Part shown: positions 33,945-47,985 of the stretch, one piece after another
How positions within the stretch are numbered: position 1 is the stretch's first letter
Layout of the letters: every line of letters starts with the position of its first letter
Assembly (NCBI GenBank): GCA_963402885.1
Contig: OY727096.1
Coordinates: 7,201,501-7,265,500, forward strand
DNA: 64,000 bases
From: Antedon bifida
Lineage: Eukaryota > Echinodermata > Crinoidea > Comatulida > Antedonidae
Reading direction: 5' to 3'
Program-made: the position numbers and the translations under genes
Notes under the pieces: generated by a model
Told to the model about the DNA's origin: nothing
The model's input: the letters and a program-made list of their open reading frames with translations, nothing else
Database searches by the model: none

Positions 33945-36900
33945 ATAAATAAGATTTGGTTTGCACTGTGCGTTACCATATCCATTTTAGATACAATCGC
34001 GCACAGTGATAATAAATAGGATTTAGTTTAGCACTGTTCACTACCATATCCATCTTGTTTGCACCCGCGCACAATGATAATAAATAGGATTTAGCTTAGC
34101 ATTGTGCGCTACTATATTCATTTTCGTTCCACTTGCGCACAGTTATAATTAATAGGATTTAGTTTAGCACTGTGCGCTACTATATCCATTTTGGATGCAC
34201 TCGCGCACCGTGATAATAAATAGGATTTAGCTCAGCACTGTGCGCTACCATATTCATCTTGGTTGCACTCACACACAGTGATAATAAATAGAATTTAGTT
34301 TAGCACTGTGCGCAACTATACCGATTTTGGTTGCACTCGCGCAAAGTGATAATAAATAGGATTTAGTTTTGCACTGTGCGCTATAATATCTATATTGGTT
34401 GCACTCGCGCACAGTGATAATAAATAGGATTTAGTTTAGCACTGTGCGCTACCATATCCATCTTGGTTGCACTCGCGCACAGTGATAATAAATAGGATTT
34501 AGTATAGCACTGTGCGCTACCATACCCATATTGGTTACACTCGCGCACTGTGATAATAAAAAGGATTTAGTTTAGCACTGTGCGCTACTATACAAATTTT
34601 GGTTGCACTTGCGGACATTGATAATAAATAGGATTTAGTTTAGCACTGTGCGCTACCATATCCATCTTGATTGCACTCGCGCACAGTTATAATTAATAAG
34701 ATTTAATTTAGCACTGTGCGCTACTGAACCCATTTTGGTTGTAGTCGCGTACAGTGATAATAAATAGGATTTAGTTTAGCACTGTGCGCTAGCATATCCA
34801 TTTTGGTTGCACCCGCTAACAGTGATAATAAATAGGATTTAATTTAGAAACTGTGCGCTATCATAACCATCTTATTTGCACTCGCGCACAGTGATAATAA
34901 ATAGGATTTAGTTTTGCACTGTGCGCTACCATATCCATATTGGTTGCACTCTCGCGCACAGTTATAATAAATAGGATTCAGTTGAGCACTTTGCGCTACT
35001 ACACACATTTTGGTTGCACTCGCGCACAGTTATAATAAATAGAATTTAGTTTAGCACTGTGCCCAATTATACCGATTTTGGTTGCACTCGCGCACAGTGA
35101 TAATAAATAGGATTTAGTTTTGCACGGTGCGCTATAATATCTATATTGGTTGCACTCGCGCACAGTGATAATAATTTAGTTAGGCACTCTGCGCTACCAT
35201 ATACATCTTAGTTGCACTCGCGTACAGTGATAATAAATAGCATTTTGCTTAGCAATGTGCGCTACCATATCCATTTTGGTTGCACTCGTTAACATTGATA
35301 ATAAATAGGATTTAATTTAGAAACTGTGCGCTACCATATCCATCTTGATTGCACTCGCGCACAGTGATAATAAACAGGATTTAGTTTAGCACTGTGCGCC
35401 ACCATAGCCATCTTGGTTGCACTCGCGCACAGTGATAATAAATATGATTTAGTTTAGCACTGTGTGCTACTATATCCATTTTGAATGCACTCGCGCACCG
35501 TGATAATAAATAGGATTTAGCTTAGCACTGTGCGCTACCATATTCATCTCGGTTATACTCACACAAAGTGATAATAAATAGAATTTAGTTTAGCACTGTG
35601 CTCAACTATACCGATTTTGGTTGCACTCGCGCACAGTGATAATAAATAGGATTTAGTTTAGCACTGTGCGCTAGCATATCCATTTTGGTTGCACCCGCTA
35701 ACAGTGATAATAAATAGGATTTAATTTAGAAACTGTGCTCTACCATATCCATCTTGATTGCACTCGCACACAATGCTAATAAATAGGATTTAGTTTAGCA
35801 CTGTGCGCCACACCATATCTATCTTGGTTGCACTCGCGCACAGTGATAATAATTATGATTTAGTTTAGCACTGTGCGCTACTATATCCATTTTGGATGCA
35901 CTCGCGCACCGTGATAATAAATAGGATTTAGCTCAGCACTGTGCGCTACCATATTCATCTTGGTTGCACTCACACACAGTGATAATAAATAGAATTTAGT
36001 TTAGCACTGTGCGCAACTATACCGATTTTGGTTGCACTCGCGCAAAGTGATAATAAATAGGATTTAGTTTTGCACTGTGCGCTATAATATCTATATTGGT
36101 TGCACTCGCGCACAGTGATAATAAATAGGATTTAATTTAGCACTGTGCGCTACCATATCCATCTTGGTTGCACTCGCGCACAGTGATAATAAATAGGATT
36201 TAGTATAGAAGTCTGCGCTACCATATCCATTTCGGTTGCACTCGTGCACAGTGATAATAAATAAGATTTAGGTTTACACTGTGCGTTACCATATCCATTT
36301 TAGATGCACTCGCGCACAGTGATAATAAATAGGATTTAGTTTAGCACTGTGCGCTACCATATCCATTTCGGTTGCACTCGTGCACAGTGATAATAAATAA
36401 GATTTAGGTTTACACTGTGCGTTACCATATCCATTTTAGATGCACTCGCGCACAGTGATAATAAATAGGATTTAGTTTAGCACTGTGCGCTACCATATCT
36501 ATGTTGGTTGCACTCGCGCACAGTTATAATAAATAGGATTTAGTTTAGCACTGTGCGCTACCATACCCATATTGGTTGCACTCGCACACATTGATAATAA
36601 ATAGGATTTAGTTTAGCACTGTGCTCTACCATATCCATCTTGATTGCACTCGCACACAATGCTAATAAATAGGATTTAGTTTAGCACTGTGCGCCACACC
36701 ATATCTATCTTGGTTGCACTCGCGCACAGTGATAATAATTATGATTTAGTTTAGCACTGTGCGCTACTATATCCATTTTGGATGCACTCGCGCACCGTGA
36801 TAATAAATAGGATTTAGCTCAGCACTGTGCGCTACCATATTCATCTTGGTTGCACTCACACACAGTGATAATAAATAGAATTTAGTTTAGCACTGTGCGC

Positions 36901-39900
36901 AACTATACCGATTTTGGTTGCACTCGCGCAAAGTGATAATAAATAGGATTTAGTTTTGCACTGTGCGCTATAATATCTATATTGGTTGCACTCGCGCACA
37001 GTGATAATAAATAGGATTTAATTTAGCACTGTGCGCTACCATATCCATTTCGGTTGCACTCGTGCACAGTGATAATAAATAAGATTTAGGTTTACACTGT
37101 GCGTTACCATATCCATTTTAGATGCACTCGCGCACAGTGATAATAAATAGGATTTAGTTTAGCACTGTGCGCTACCATATCCATTTCGGTTGCACTCGTG
37201 CACAGTGATAATAAATAAGATTTAGGTTTACACTGTGCGTTACCATATCCATTTTAGATGCACTCGCGCACAGTGATAATAAATAGGATTTAGTTTAGCA
37301 CTGTGCGCTACCATATCTATGTTGGTTGCACTCGCGCACAGTTATAATAAATATGATTTAATTTAGCACTGTGCGCTATTATACAAATGTTGGTTGCAAT
37401 CGCGCACAGTGAAAATAAGTAGGATTTAGTTTAGCACTGTTCGCTACTATATCCATTTTGGTTGCACTCGCGCACAGTGATAATAAATAGGATTTAGTTT
37501 AGTACTGTGCACTACTAGACCCATTTTGGTTGTAGTCGCATACAGTGATAATAAAATATGATTTAGTTTAGCACTGTGCGCTACCATACCGATTTTTATG
37601 GCACTCGCGCACAGTGTTAATAAATTGGATTTAGTTTAGCACTGTGCGCTACCATACCCATCTTGTTTGCTCTCGCACAGTGATCATAAATAGGATTTAG
37701 AATAGCACTGTGCGCTACCATATCCGTCTTGGTTGCACTCGCGCACAGTGATAATAAATAGGATTTAGTTTAGCACTGTGCGCTACCATACCCATATTGG
37801 TTGCACTCGCACACATTGATAATAAATAGGATTTAGTTTAGCACTATGCTCTACCATATCCATCTTGATTGCACTCGCGCACATTTATAATTAATAGGAT
37901 TTAATTTAGCACTGTGCGCTACTGAACCCATTTTGGTTGTAGTCGTTTACAGTGATAATAAATATGATTTAGTTTAGCACTGTGCGCTACCATACCGATT
38001 TTGACTGCACTCTCGCACATTATTTATAAATATGATTTAATTTAGCACTGTGCGCTATTATACAAATGTTGGTTGCAATCGCGCACAGTGAAAATAAGTA
38101 GGATTTAGTTTAGCACTGTTCGCTACTATATCCATTTTGGTTGCACTCGCGCACAGTGATAATAAATAGGATTTAGTTTAGTACTGTGCACTACTAGACC
38201 CATTTTGGTTGTAGTCGCATACAGTGATAATAAAATATGATTTAGTTTAGCACTGTGCGCTACCATACCGATTTTTATGGCACTCGCGCACAGTGTTAAT
38301 AAATTGGATTTAGTTTAGCACTGTGCGCTACCATACCCATCTTGTTTGCTCTCGCACAGTGATAATAAATAGGATTTAGAATAGCACTGTGCGCTACCAT
38401 ATCCGTCTTGGTTGCACTCGCGCACAGTGATAATAAATAGGATTTAGTTTAGCACTGTGCGCTACCATACCCATATTGGTTGCACTCGCACACATTGATA
38501 ATAAATAGGATTTAGTTTAGCACTGTGCTCTACCATATCCATCTTGATTGCACTCGCGCACAGTTATAATTAATAGGATTTAATTTAGCACTGTGCGCTA
38601 CTGAACCCATTTTGGTTGTAGTCGTTTACAGTGATAATAAATATGATTTAGTTTAGCACTGTGCGCTACCATACCGATTTTGACTGCACTCTCGCACATT
38701 ATTTATAAATTGGATTTAGTTTAGGACTGTGCGCTATCATAACCATCTTATTTGCACTCGCGCACAGTGATAATAAATAGGATTTAGTTTTGCACTGTGC
38801 GCTACCTTATTCATATTGGTTGCACTCGCGCACAGTGATAATAAATAGGATTCAGTTGAGCACTGTGCGCTACTATACCCATTTTGGTTGCGTTCGCGCA
38901 CAGTTATAATAAATAGTATTTAGTTTAGCACTGTGCGCTACCATATCCATCTTGTTTGCTCTCGCGCACAGTGATAATATATTGGATGTAGTTTAGCACT
39001 GTGTGCTACTACACCAATTTTGGTTGCAGTCGCGCACAGTGATAATTAATAGGATTTAGTTTAGCACTGTGCGCTACCATATCCATCTTGTTTGCACTCG
39101 CGCACAGTGATAATAAATAGGATTTAGTTTAGCACTGTGCGCTACCATATCCATCTTGGTTGCACTCGCGCACAGTGATAATAAATAGGATTTAGTATAG
39201 CACTGTGCGCTACCATACCCATATTGGTTACACTCGCGCACTGTGATAATAAAAAGGATTTAGTTTAGCACTGTGCGCTACTATACAAATTTTGGTTGCA
39301 CTTGCGGACATTGATAATAAATAGGATTTAGTTTAGCACTGTGCGCTACCATATCCATCTTGATTGCACTCGCGCACAGTTATAATTAATAAGATTTAAT
39401 TTAGCACTGTGCGCTACTGAACCCATTTTGGTTGTAGTCGCGTACAGTGATAATAAATAGGATTTAGTTTAGCACTGTGCGCTAGCATATCCATTTTGGT
39501 TGCACCCGCTAACAGTGATAATAAATAGGATTTAATTTAGAAACTGTGCGCTATCATAACCATCTTATTTGCACTCGCGCACAGTGATAATAAATAGGAT
39601 TTAGTTTTGCACTGTGCGCTACCATATCCATATTGGTTGCACTCTCGCGCACAGTTATAATAAATAGGATTCAGTTGAGCACTTTGCGCTACTACACACA
39701 TTTTGGTTGCACTCGCGCACAGTTATAATAAATAGAATTTAGTTTAGCACTGTGCCCAATTATACCGATTTTGGTTGCACTCGCGCACAGTGATAATAAA
39801 TAGGATTTAGTTTTGCACGGTGCGCTATAATATCTATATTGGTTGCACTCGCGCACAGTGATAATAATTTAGTTAGGCACTCTGCGCTACCATATACATC

Positions 39901-42900
39901 TTAGTTGCACTCGCGTACAGTGATAATAAATAGCATTTTGCTTAGCAATGTGCGCTACCATATCCATTTTGGTTGCACTCGTTAACATTGATAATAAATA
40001 GGATTTAATTTAGAAACTGTGCGCTACCATATCCATCTTGATTGCACTCGCGCACAGTGATAATAAACAGGATTTAGTTTAGCACTGTGCGCCACCATAG
40101 CCATCTTGGTTGCACTCGCGCACAGTGATAATAAATATGATTTAGTTTAGCACTGTGTGCTACTATATCCATTTTGAATGCACTCGCGCACCGTGATAAT
40201 AAATAGGATTTAGCTTAGCACTGTGCGCTACCATATTCATCTCGGTTATACTCACACAAAGTGATAATAAATAGAATTTAGTTTAGCACTGTGCTCAACT
40301 ATACCGATTTTGGTTGCACTCGCGCACAGTGATAATAAATAGGATTTAGTTTAGCACTGTGCGCTAGCATATCCATTTTGGTTGCACCCGCTAACAGTGA
40401 TAATAAATAGGATTTAATTTAGAAACTGTGCTCTACCATATCCATCTTGATTGCACTCGCACACAATGCTAATAAATAGGATTTAGTTTAGCACTGTGCG
40501 CCACACCATATCTATCTTGGTTGCACTCGCGCACAGTGATAATAATTATGATTTAGTTTAGCACTGTGCGCTACTATATCCATTTTGGATGCACTCGCGC
40601 ACCGTGATAATAAATAGGATTTAGCTCAGCACTGTGCGCTACCATATTCATCTTGGTTGCACTCACACACAGTGATAATAAATAGAATTTAGTTTAGCAC
40701 TGTGCGCAACTATACCGATTTTGGTTGCACTCGCGCAAAGTGATAATAAATAGGATTTAGTTTTGCACTGTGCGCTATAATATCTATATTGGTTGCACTC
40801 GCGCACAGTGATAATAAATAGGATTTAATTTAGCACTGTGCGCTACCATATCCATCTTGGTTGCACTCGCGCACAGTGATAATAAATAGGATTTAGTATA
40901 GAAGTCTGCGCTACCATATCCATTTCGGTTGCACTCGTGCACAGTGATAATAAATAAGATTTAGGTTTACACTGTGCGTTACCATATCCATTTTAGATGC
41001 ACTCGCGCACAGTGATAATAAATATGATTTAGTTTAGCACTGTGCGCTACCATATCCATTTCGGTTGCACTCGTGCACAGTGATAATAAATAAGATTTAG
41101 GTTTACACTGTGCGTTACCATATCCATTTTAGATGCACTCGCGCACAGTGATAATAAATAGGATTTAGTTTAGCACTGTGCGCTACCATATCTATGTTGG
41201 TTGCACTCGCGCACAGTTATAATAAATATGATTTAATTTAGCACTGTGCGCTATTATACAAATGTTGGTTGCAATCGCGCACAGTGAAAATAAGTAGGAT
41301 TTAGTTTAGCACTGTTCGCTACTATATCCATTTTGGTTGCACTCGCGCACAGTGATAATAAATAGGATTTAGTTTAGTACTGTGCACTACTAGACCCATT
41401 TTGGTTGTAGTCGCATACAGTGATAATAAAATATGATTTAGTTTAGCACTGTGCGCTACCATACCGATTTTTATGGCACTCGCGCACAGTGTTAATAAAT
41501 TGGATTTAGTTTAGCACTGTGCGCTACCATACCCATCTTGTTTGCTCTCGCACAGTGATAATAAATAGGATTTAGAATAGCACTGTGCGCTACCATATCC
41601 GTCTTGGTTGCACTCGCGCACAGTGATAATAAATAGGATTTAGTTTAGCACTGTGCGCTACCATACCCATATTGGTTGCACTCGCACACATTGATAATAA
41701 ATAGGATTTAGTTTAGCACTGTGCTCTACCATATCCATCTTGATTGCACTCGCACACAATGCTAATAAATAGGATTTAGTTTAGCACTGTGCGCCACACC
41801 ATATCTATCTTGGTTGCACTCGCGCACAGTGATAATAATTATGATTTAGTTTAGCACTGTGCGCTACTATATCCATTTTGGATGCACTCGCGCACCGTGA
41901 TAATAAATAGGATTTAGCTCAGCACTGTGCGCTACCATATTCATCTTGGTTGCACTCACACACAGTGATAATAAATAGAATTTAGTTTAGCACTGTGCGC
42001 AACTATACCGATTTTGGTTGCACTCGCGCAAAGTGATAATAAATAGGATTTAGTTTTGCACTGTGCGCTATAATATCTATATTGGTTGCACTCGCGCACA
42101 GTGATAATAAATAGGATTTAATTTAGCACTGTGCGCTACCATATCCATCTTGGTTGCACTCGCGCACAGTGATAATAAATAGGATTTAGTATAGCAGTCT
42201 GCGCTACCATATCCATTTCGGTTGCACTCGTGCACAGTGATAATAAATAAGATTTAGGTTTACACTGTGCGTTACCATATCCATTTTAGATGCACTCGCG
42301 CACAGTGATAATAAATAGGATTTAGTTTAGCACTGTGCGCTACCATATCTATGTTGGTTGCACTCGCGCACAGTTATAATAAATATGATTTAATTTAGCA
42401 CTGTGCGCTATTATACAAATGTTGGTTGCAATCGCGCACAGTGAAAATAAGTAGGATTTAGTTTAGCACTGTTCGCTACTATATCCATTTTGGTTGCACT
42501 CGCGCACAGTGATAATAAATAGGATTTAGTTTAGTACTGTGCACTACTAGACCCATTTTGGTTGTAGTCGCATACAGTGATAATAAAATATGATTTAGTT
42601 TAGCACTGTGCGCTACCATACCGATTTTTATGGCACTCGCGCACAGTGTTAATAAATTGGATTTAGTTTAGCACTGTGCGCTACCATACCCATCTTGTTT
42701 GCTCTCGCACAGTGATCATAAATAGGATTTAGAATAGCACTGTGCGCTACCATATCCGTCTTGGTTGCACTCGCGCACAGTGATAATAAATAGGATTTAG
42801 TTTAGCACTGTGCGCTACCATACCCATATTGGTTGCACTCGCACACATTGATAATAAATAGGATTTAGTTTAGCACTGTGCTCTACCATATCCATCTTGA

Positions 42901-45593
42901 TTGCACTCGCGCACAGTTATAATTAATAGGATTTAATTTAGCACTGTGCGCTACTGAACCCATTTTGGTTGTAGTCGTTTACAGTGATAATAAATATGAT
43001 TTAGTTTAGCACTGTGCGCTACCATACCGATTTTGACTGCACTCTCGCACATTATTTATAAATATGATTTAATTTAGCACTGTGCGCTATTATACAAATG
43101 TTGGTTGCAATCGCGCACAGTGAAAATAAGTAGGATTTAGTTTAGCACTGTTCGCTACTATATCCATTTTGGTTGCACTCGCGCACAGTGATAATAAATA
43201 GGATTTAGTTTAGTACTGTGCACTACTAGACCCATTTTGGTTGTAGTCGCATACAGTGATAATAAAATATGATTTAGTTTAGCACTGTGCGCTACCATAC
43301 CGATTTTTATGGCACTCGCGCACAGTGTTAATAAATTGGATTTAGTTTAGCACTGTGCGCTACCATACCCATCTTGTTTGCTCTCGCACAGTGATAATAA
43401 ATAGGATTTAGAATAGCACTGTGCGCTACCATATCCGTCTTGGTTGCACTCGCGCACAGTGATAATAAATAGGATTTAGTTTAGCACTGTGCGCTACCAT
43501 ACCCATATTGGTTGCACTCGCACACATTGATAATAAATAGGATTTAGTTTAGCACTGTGCTCTACCATATCCATCTTGATTGCACTCGCGCACAGTTATA
43601 ATTAATAGGATTTAATTTAGCACTGTGCGCTACTGAACCCATTTTGGTTGTAGTCGTTTACAGTGATAATAAATATGATTTAGTTTAGCACTGTGCGCTA
43701 CCATACCGATTTTGACTGCACTCTCGCACATTATTTATAAATTGGATTTAGTTTAGGACTGTGCGCTATCATAACCATCTTATTTGCACTCGCGCACAGT
43801 GATAATAAATAGGATTTAGTTTTGCACTGTGCGCTACCTTATTCATATTGGTTGCACTCGCGCACAGTGATAATAAATAGGATTCAGTTGAGCACTGTGC
43901 GCTACTATACCCATTTTGGTTGCGTTCGCGCACAGTTATAATAAATAGTATTTAGTTTAGCACTGTGCGCTACCATATCCATCTTGTTTGCTCTCGCGCA
44001 CAGTGATAATATATTGGATGTAGTTTAGCACTGTGTGCTACTACACCAATTTTGGTTGCAGTCGCGCACAGTGATAATTAATAGGATTTAGTTTAGCACT
44101 GTGCGCTACCATATCCATCTTGTTTGCACTCGGACAGTGATAATAAATAGGATTTAGAATAGCAATTTGCGCTACCATATCCGTCTTGGTTGCACTCGCG
44201 CACAGTGATAATAAATAGGATTTAGTTTAGCACTGTGCGCTACCATACCCATATTGGTTGCACTCGCGCAATGTGATAATAAATAGGATTTAGTTTATTA
44301 CTGTGCGCTACTATACCAATTTTGGTTGCACTCGCTCACATTGATAATAAATAGGATTTTAGTTTAGTACCGTGCGCTACCATATCCATCTTGATTGCAC
44401 TCGCGCACAGTTATAATTAATAGGATTTAATTTAGCACTGTGCGCTACTGAACCCATTTTGGTTGTAGTCGCGTACAGTGATAATAAATATGATTTAGTT
44501 TAGCACTGTGCGCTACCATACCGATTTTGACTGCACTCGCGCACATTATTTATAAATTGGATTTAGTTTAGGACTGTGCGCTATCATAACCATCTTATTT
44601 GTACTCGCGCACAGTGATAATAAATAGGATTTAGTTTTGCACTGTGCGCTACCATATCCATATTGGTTGCACTCGCGCACAGTTATAATAAATAGTATTT
44701 AGTTTAGCACTGTGCGCTACCAAAGCCATCTTGTTTGCACACGCGAACAGTGATAATAAATAGGATTTAGTTTAGCACTGTGCACTACTATACCCATTTT
44801 GGTTGCACTCGCGCACAGATATAATAAATAGGATTGAGTTTAGCACTGTGCGCTACTATACTCATTTAGGTTGCACTCGCGCATAGTGATAATAAATAGG
44901 TTTAGTTTAGCACTGTGCACTACTATACCCATTTTGGATGCACTTGCGCACAGTGATAATACATTGGATGTAGTTTAGCACTGTGCGCTACCATATCCAT
45001 ATTGGATGCACTCGAGAACAGTGATAATACTTTGGATGTAGTTTAGCACTGTGCGCTACTAAACCAATTTTGGTTGCAGTCGCGCACAGTGATAATAAAT
45101 AGGATTTAGTTTAGCACTGTGCGCTACTATACCCATTTTGGTTGCACTTGCGCACAGTGATAATAAATAGGATTTAGTTTAGCACTGTGCGCTACCATAC
45201 CGATTTTGACTGCACTCGCGCACATTATTTATAAATTGGATTTAGTTTAGGACTGTGCGCTATCATAACCATCTTATTTGTACTCGCGCACAGTGATAAT
45301 AAATAGGATTTAGTTTTGCACTGTGCGCTACCATATCCATATTGGTTGCACTCGCGCACAGTTATAATAAATAGTATTTAGTTTAGCACTGTGCGCTACC
45401 AAAGCCATCTTGTTTGCACACGCGAACAGTGATAATAAATAGGATTTAGTTTAGCACTGTGCACTACTATACCCATTTTGGTTGCACTCGCGCACAGATA
45501 TAATAAATAGGATTGAGTTTAGCACTGTGCGCTACTATACTCATTTAGGTTGCACTCGCGCATAGTGATAATAAATAGGTTTAGTTTAGCACT
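33945..45593 (+). repeat. 68-bp satellite, main block with higher-order repeats
   Basis: About 170 units, all in one orientation. A typical unit has CACTGTGCGC and, about 29 bases later, its exact inverse GCGCACAGTG, then TGATAATAAATAGGATTTAG. The GC-rich, CpG-bearing arms stand out from the AT-rich genome. Variants of the middle (CCATATCCATCTTG, CTATACCCATTTTGG and so on) recur in fixed order. About 34415-36537 matches 39108-41230 (offset 4693, 69 units). About 37351-39098 matches 42383-44130 (offset 5032, 74 units). Shorter shifts of 136, 679 and 886 bp are also seen. No transcription unit is recognised. The block stops at the assembly gap, so its true length is unknown. Confidence 0.95.
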
Positions 45594-45793
45594 NNNNNNN
45601 NNNNNNNNNNNNNNNNNNNNNNNNNNNNNNNNNNNNNNNNNNNNNNNNNNNNNNNNNNNNNNNNNNNNNNNNNNNNNNNNNNNNNNNNNNNNNNNNNNNN
45701 NNNNNNNNNNNNNNNNNNNNNNNNNNNNNNNNNNNNNNNNNNNNNNNNNNNNNNNNNNNNNNNNNNNNNNNNNNNNNNNNNNNNNNNNNNNNN
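45594..45793. other. Assembly gap (200 N)
   Basis: Exactly 200 unknown bases at the edge of the satellite; probably a placeholder size. Sequence to its left ends mid-unit. Confidence 0.98.
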
Positions 45794-45849
45794 TTTTTTT
45801 TTCACGTTTTAAACTTCTTTCTTCTGGCTAATTATTTTATCGTTTGTAT

Positions 45850-46190
45850 CTGGTATTTGTCCTAGGGTGTATAGTTGTCCTAGAGGGTAGTTGTTCAAGG
45901 CAGAGGGGTAGTGGTCATAGGGTGCATAGATGTCCTAGAGGGTAGTTGTCCTAGGGGTGGTTATCTTATGGATTTTTCTCCTAGAGGGTAGTTCTAAGCA
46001 GAGGGGTAGTTGTCATAGGGTGCATATATGTCCTAGAGGGTAGTTGTCCTAGGGGTGGTTATCCTATGGATAGTTGTCCTAGATGGTAGTTTTCCTAGAT
46101 TGTAGTTCTCCTAGAGGGTATTTGCCATAGGGGAATAGTTATCCTAGTTGTCCGGGTGGTAGTTGTTCATAGCGTAGTTGTCCGAATACG
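45850..46190. repeat. Minisatellite of TCCTAGAGGGTAGTTG units
   Basis: Degenerate tandem units of about 16-18 bp around GTCCTAGAGGGTAGTT, with a longer-period repeat of about 110 bp (GCAGAGGGGTAGT...GTCATAGGGTGCATA occurs twice). Confidence 0.75.
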
Positions 46191-46199
46191 CCATTTTAT

Positions 46200-47725
46200 T
46201 GTGCGCATGCATTTGAGTTTGGTTGGGCATATTTGGTAAAGTCGTTGGACTCAATTTCATCAATTCTAGGTCCGGTTTACGACTTTAGATTCTGTATCAT
46301 ATACGCATGTCAACCTTGCTTGGTAGCAATGTCGTCGCGAAAGTTAGTGGACGATTCGGGACTAATGACATAATGCATAATTTACTAGGTTTTACTGTAG
46401 TTTATCACATATCGAAATCTCCATAATATTTGATACCCTTAAGCTAAGTTAATAATAAATTTAACCCTTTAGATTATGTCTAGATGTTACTGGTTACGTG
46501 CGCCAGTTGTTGCACTGTTTGGACTACAATATTTGTTGGCATATTATTTTATGCGCCGATAAAACCAAACAGATAAGAAAAAAAAAGGTACTTGGTTTTT
46601 GTCTTTAAATTAGGAAAATATAGTGAGAGTGTACAGTAAAGTAGTGTTCATTGAAATCCACCAGGTTTTGAAACAATCTGACAATATTTTACCTAATTTA
46701 AACAAAACAACGAACAAAAAGTTTCCAAAAATTTAAATTTAAAAACATGAGGAAATCTATTTTAAATTAAATCAGTTGGTGTCATATTATTTGCTTCAAT
46801 GAACCATAGCTAAAAAACTATTCGTCAGGCATATTTGTGTTGTAGTACGTGAGACCATGCCCGGATTAATTTGGAAGTTTGCTCCCCGGGTATCAAGCGT
46901 GCGAAGCTTGGCTCAAATGAATACAATATCAAGACCAACAGAAAGACAACAAGTTGTTGATTGCCGTTACCATACCATTTATTGTGCACGAATCAACGTT
47001 ACTCAGAAAATAAAGAGAACGAAGGAAAGCCCTGCAAATATACAAACAAGCGTTACATAATTTCAATAACAATCAGTTTATAACTTCACTTTACCACTGT
47101 ATATATTACCACTATAATTACTGTGTACAAACTGGTTACCATTAAGAACAACACAATCAATTGAACGTCATTACAAATGATTAATACCTGAATCAACTTG
47201 AATGATGTATTTACAAACTAAGAACGAAAGATCGTACAGCAATCAACCATTTCTCTATATTGAAGTAAAGATTTGAGAACATTATTTGCTTTATTTAAGT
47301 TGTATGCAGGCAATTTCGTATAATCAAATAAACAGGCAATGATCTGTCTATCGTGTAATAGATACAAACAAGACACGAACAACAACTGATCCATGACATT
47401 TGTAATCGGTGTTAAATGTGTCGCCGTTCAAATCAGCTGGAGAGGTACTATACTATATTAAGAGAAAGAATCGTTTTTTTTTATTCATCAATTTCACTAT
47501 TCATATAAAATAAACAAAAGGAATCCACATAAAAACAGAAATCGTTAAAAAAACATACCAACCAACAAACATTCCGTTCACATTTGATCTAACAAATCAC
47601 CAACAAGTTAAAAAGGTACAGTATTATATACGGAATATTGTTAATACGGTACAGCATTATTGAGTTTATACAATTACATTAAACACCCAATAATCCTAAA
47701 TTAGCTAAAAGTGTGAATATAATAG
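46200..47725. other. Intergenic region, no gene recognised
   Basis: A 67-codon plus-strand frame at 46857-47060 has no homology I recognise and no splice or regulatory context. The rest is AT-rich. Confidence 0.4.
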
Positions 47726-47729
47726 TGTA

Positions 47730-47985
47730 TATATCACAGGCACAGAATAAATTCTAAACCGCCCGGTGACATACTGAAATTTAACATTCTCGGCGTTGTA
47801 CGGCGGAACAGCACTAGTCCCTCAGTTGTACGCACGCGCACCAGAGATCAAATTGATACGCCCTCATCTTTCAGTATTTTTATTCACGAAGCGGGATCTC
47901 TGAAGAGATACTTTTTTATATATAAACATCACAGGCACAGAATAAATTCTAAACCGCCTGGTGATATACTGAAATGTAATTAATT
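47730..47985. repeat. Direct repeat pair of about 50 bp
   Basis: ATCACAGGCACAGAATAAAT plus the following TCTAAACCGCC and ATACTGAAAT words occurs near 47734 and again near 47929, about 195 bp apart. Confidence 0.55.

Noticed and set aside
23096-45593. CRISPR-like array
   Set aside because: Regular repeats, but the units are contiguous with no unique spacers, and the genome is eukaryotic; this is a satellite.
45550-45831. Frames running through the N gap
   Set aside because: Unknown bases translate without stops; not evidence of coding.
46857-47060. 67-codon plus-strand frame as a small gene
   Set aside because: No homology recognised, no splice or polyadenylation context, length expected by chance.
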